5,593 nt of DNA from an uncultured Flavobacteriaceae bacterium (GTDB lineage Bacteria > Bacteroidota > Bacteroidia > Flavobacteriales > Flavobacteriaceae), in assembly GCA_947311745.1 (NCBI GenBank), contig CAMZLT010000041.1, positions 1 through 5,593 of the forward strand, read 5' to 3'. The notes below the pieces were generated by a model. That model did no database searches. It was not told the origin of the DNA and saw only the letters and a list, made by a program, of their open reading frames with translations. The translations under genes and the position numbers were made by a program. Position 1 is the first letter of the stretch. Each line of letters opens with the position of its first letter. Below are positions 5,448 to 5,593 of this stretch, piece after piece.

Positions 5448-5593
5448 ATGAATAAAATATTACACATAGGTATTCTTTTTCTTTTCAGTTTATCTTTATT
5501 TTCACAAAATAAATCAAAATATGATTCTGCTTTTAGTAGGACGTATAATTATATGAGATTAGATAAGTATTATAATGCTGAAAAATTGATTGA
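5448..5593 (+). CDS. Secreted protein, N-terminus only, possibly TPR-containing
   Basis: These are the first 48 codons of a gene that runs off the right edge. Residues 1-20 are a typical flavobacterial signal peptide (MNKILHIGILF...LFSQ) with likely cleavage before Q20. The mature part YDSAFSRTYNYMRLDKYYNAEKLI has the spacing of a first tetratricopeptide helix pair (Y..., L-D-K-Y, then A-E-K). In this phylum such starts often belong to periplasmic TPR sensors fused to a kinase or HTH output, but too little is visible to claim that. It is transcribed away from the efflux operon and shows no evident link to it. The start is set by the signal peptide and the -7 box 7 bases upstream. Confidence 0.8.
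   Translation, partial: MNKILHIGILFLFSLSLFSQNKSKYDSAFSRTYNYMRLDKYYNAEKLI

Overview
This window is AT-rich DNA that most likely comes from a marine-type member of the Flavobacteriaceae (Bacteroidota). The evidence is the codon use, promoter boxes of the TAnnTTTG type, the absence of clear Shine-Dalgarno sequences, signal peptides ending in '-FSQ' or '-YSQ', and a HYC_CC_PP-type small protein. Genus cannot be fixed from the sequence.

From right to left on the minus strand lies a heavy-metal efflux operon. First comes a small secreted Cys/Met/His-rich protein of the HYC_CC_PP type (4666 to 4238). Next is a complete CusA/CzcA-type RND pump of 1227 residues (4095 to 412). Last is the 5' part of a TolC/CusC-type outer-membrane channel gene (359 to beyond base 1). 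A periplasmic adaptor (CusB-like) is expected further left but is not in the window. Together pump, channel and adaptor would span both membranes and export Cu(I)/Ag(I) or a similar cation. The small protein may bind or sense metal in the periplasm; that role is inference.

Simple 7-bp repeats run through the cusA-tolC junction. GAAAAGT units lie inside the tolC signal-peptide region, and WTAAYTY units cover the cusA stop codon.

The stretch from 4667 to 5447 has no convincing intact gene. It contains promoter boxes, two intrinsic terminators that fit leftward transcription best, and three stem-loops with different arms but the same UUUGAGGG(G) loop when read on the minus strand. I read this as one or two undescribed small RNAs encoded just upstream of the metal operon. 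The middle of the stretch holds a frame of about 60 codons broken by one stop codon. At the right edge a divergent plus-strand gene begins (5448 onward), encoding a secreted protein whose start resembles a TPR protein.
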